Below are positions 22,168 through 22,381 of a stretch of 22,381 bases of DNA, one piece after another; positions within the stretch are counted from its first letter, which is position 1; each line of letters begins with the position of its first letter. Made by a program: the position numbers and the translations under genes. Under the pieces are notes generated by a model. The model worked only from the letters and a program-made list of their open reading frames with translations. It did no database searches and had not been told where the DNA came from. The DNA lies in contig JBPOIS010000201.1 of NCBI GenBank assembly GCA_052034295.1, positions 1-22,381 on the forward strand, read 5' to 3'. This stretch comes from JBPOIS01 sp052034295 (GTDB lineage Bacteria; Pseudomonadota; Gammaproteobacteria; Pseudomonadales; Moraxellaceae).

Positions 22168-22381
22168 TTGAATCCATGACGGCGCAGAACCGCCTGCCAG
22201 CGGGCATTGCTGGCCTGTGGCACCGAGCCGAGCGCAGCAGCCAGACTGGTGACCTCTGTGCACTGCCAGCGCGGCTGCAGGTCTTTGTCCACCAGCCGGG
22301 CGCGTACCCCTTCCGCAAAATCCGGCTGGCGGATTTTCCAGCTGGCGATGGACTGCTCCAGCTCAAACACCTCCTGCCAGC
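22158..22381 (-). CDS. Enoyl-CoA hydratase/isomerase-family protein, C-terminus only
   Basis: The last 73 residues of a gene that enters from the right edge. The frame is open to the edge. The segment DFAEGVRARLVDKDLQPRW is the conserved C-terminal motif of the 3-hydroxyisobutyryl-CoA hydrolase-like branch (ECH_2) of the crotonase superfamily. It is preceded by a helix with FELEQSIASWKI. Members act on branched short acyl-CoAs, for example in valine breakdown. The catalytic region is outside the window, so the exact activity cannot be set. The last residues are RRHGFNPA. Confidence 0.7.
   Translation of the reverse strand, partial: WQEVFELEQSIASWKIRQPDFAEGVRARLVDKDLQPRWQCTEVTSLAAALGSVPQASNARWQAVLRRHGFNPA

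Noticed and set aside
1..22381. CRISPR arrays, tRNA/rRNA genes, insertion sequences, prophage or defence genes
   Set aside because: No regularly spaced repeats, no tRNA-like fold, and no transposase, integrase or toxin-like reading frames were seen; all sizeable genes are housekeeping or conserved families.

Overview
The window is ordinary chromosome from a GC-rich gammaproteobacterium. Evidence is the iscRSUA-hscBA-fdx cluster, the nudJ-mnmA-hflD-purB block, the cmk-rpsA-ihfB-lapA-pyrF block, hupB-ppiD, and a YaiL-family (DUF2058) gene. The PyrF sequence, its TTG start, and the lapA-pyrF adjacency without lapB point to Pseudomonadales, perhaps a GC-rich member of Moraxellaceae; that placement is an inference from memory of the families, not a search.

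Layout. Positions 1-12419 are read entirely on the minus strand: the start of an unidentified gene, a ribosomal oxygenase (roxA/ycfD family), a YjdF-like membrane protein, purB, hflD, mnmA, nudJ, then fdx, hscA, hscB, iscA, iscU, iscS and iscR, and a tail-anchored SCP2-like protein. Positions 12727-16632 are read on the plus strand: a phasin-like protein, a long-tailed HU, the periplasmic foldase ppiD, and the DUF2058 gene. From 16651 to the end the minus strand is used again: an SRPBCC protein, pyrF, lapA, ihfB, rpsA, cmk, a second SRPBCC protein, tadA, and the C-terminus of an enoyl-CoA hydratase-family enzyme.

The most notable non-coding feature is at 15847-15874, in the gap between ppiD and the DUF2058 gene. 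It is a near-perfect copy of the 28-bp XerCD recombination site dif: the XerD arm and central region are identical to E. coli dif, and the XerC arm matches at 7 of 11 positions. This marks the window as the probable replication terminus and chromosome-dimer resolution locus, although its genes are highly expressed housekeeping ones. If forks meet at dif, the rpsA-cmk-tadA block runs with the fork and the isc-purB block runs against it.

How the genes work together. The isc operon builds Fe-S clusters: IscS supplies sulfur, IscU is the scaffold, IscA a carrier, HscBA the chaperones, Fdx the electron donor, and IscR the regulator. A type-1-like IscR site overlaps the isc promoter. MnmA uses sulfur relayed from IscS for tRNA thiolation. 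TadA, RpsA and the L16 hydroxylase also serve translation. PurB, PyrF and Cmk serve nucleotide synthesis. HU and IHF shape the nucleoid. Five good rho-independent terminators separate transcription units. No tRNA, rRNA, CRISPR array, insertion sequence or prophage was seen.
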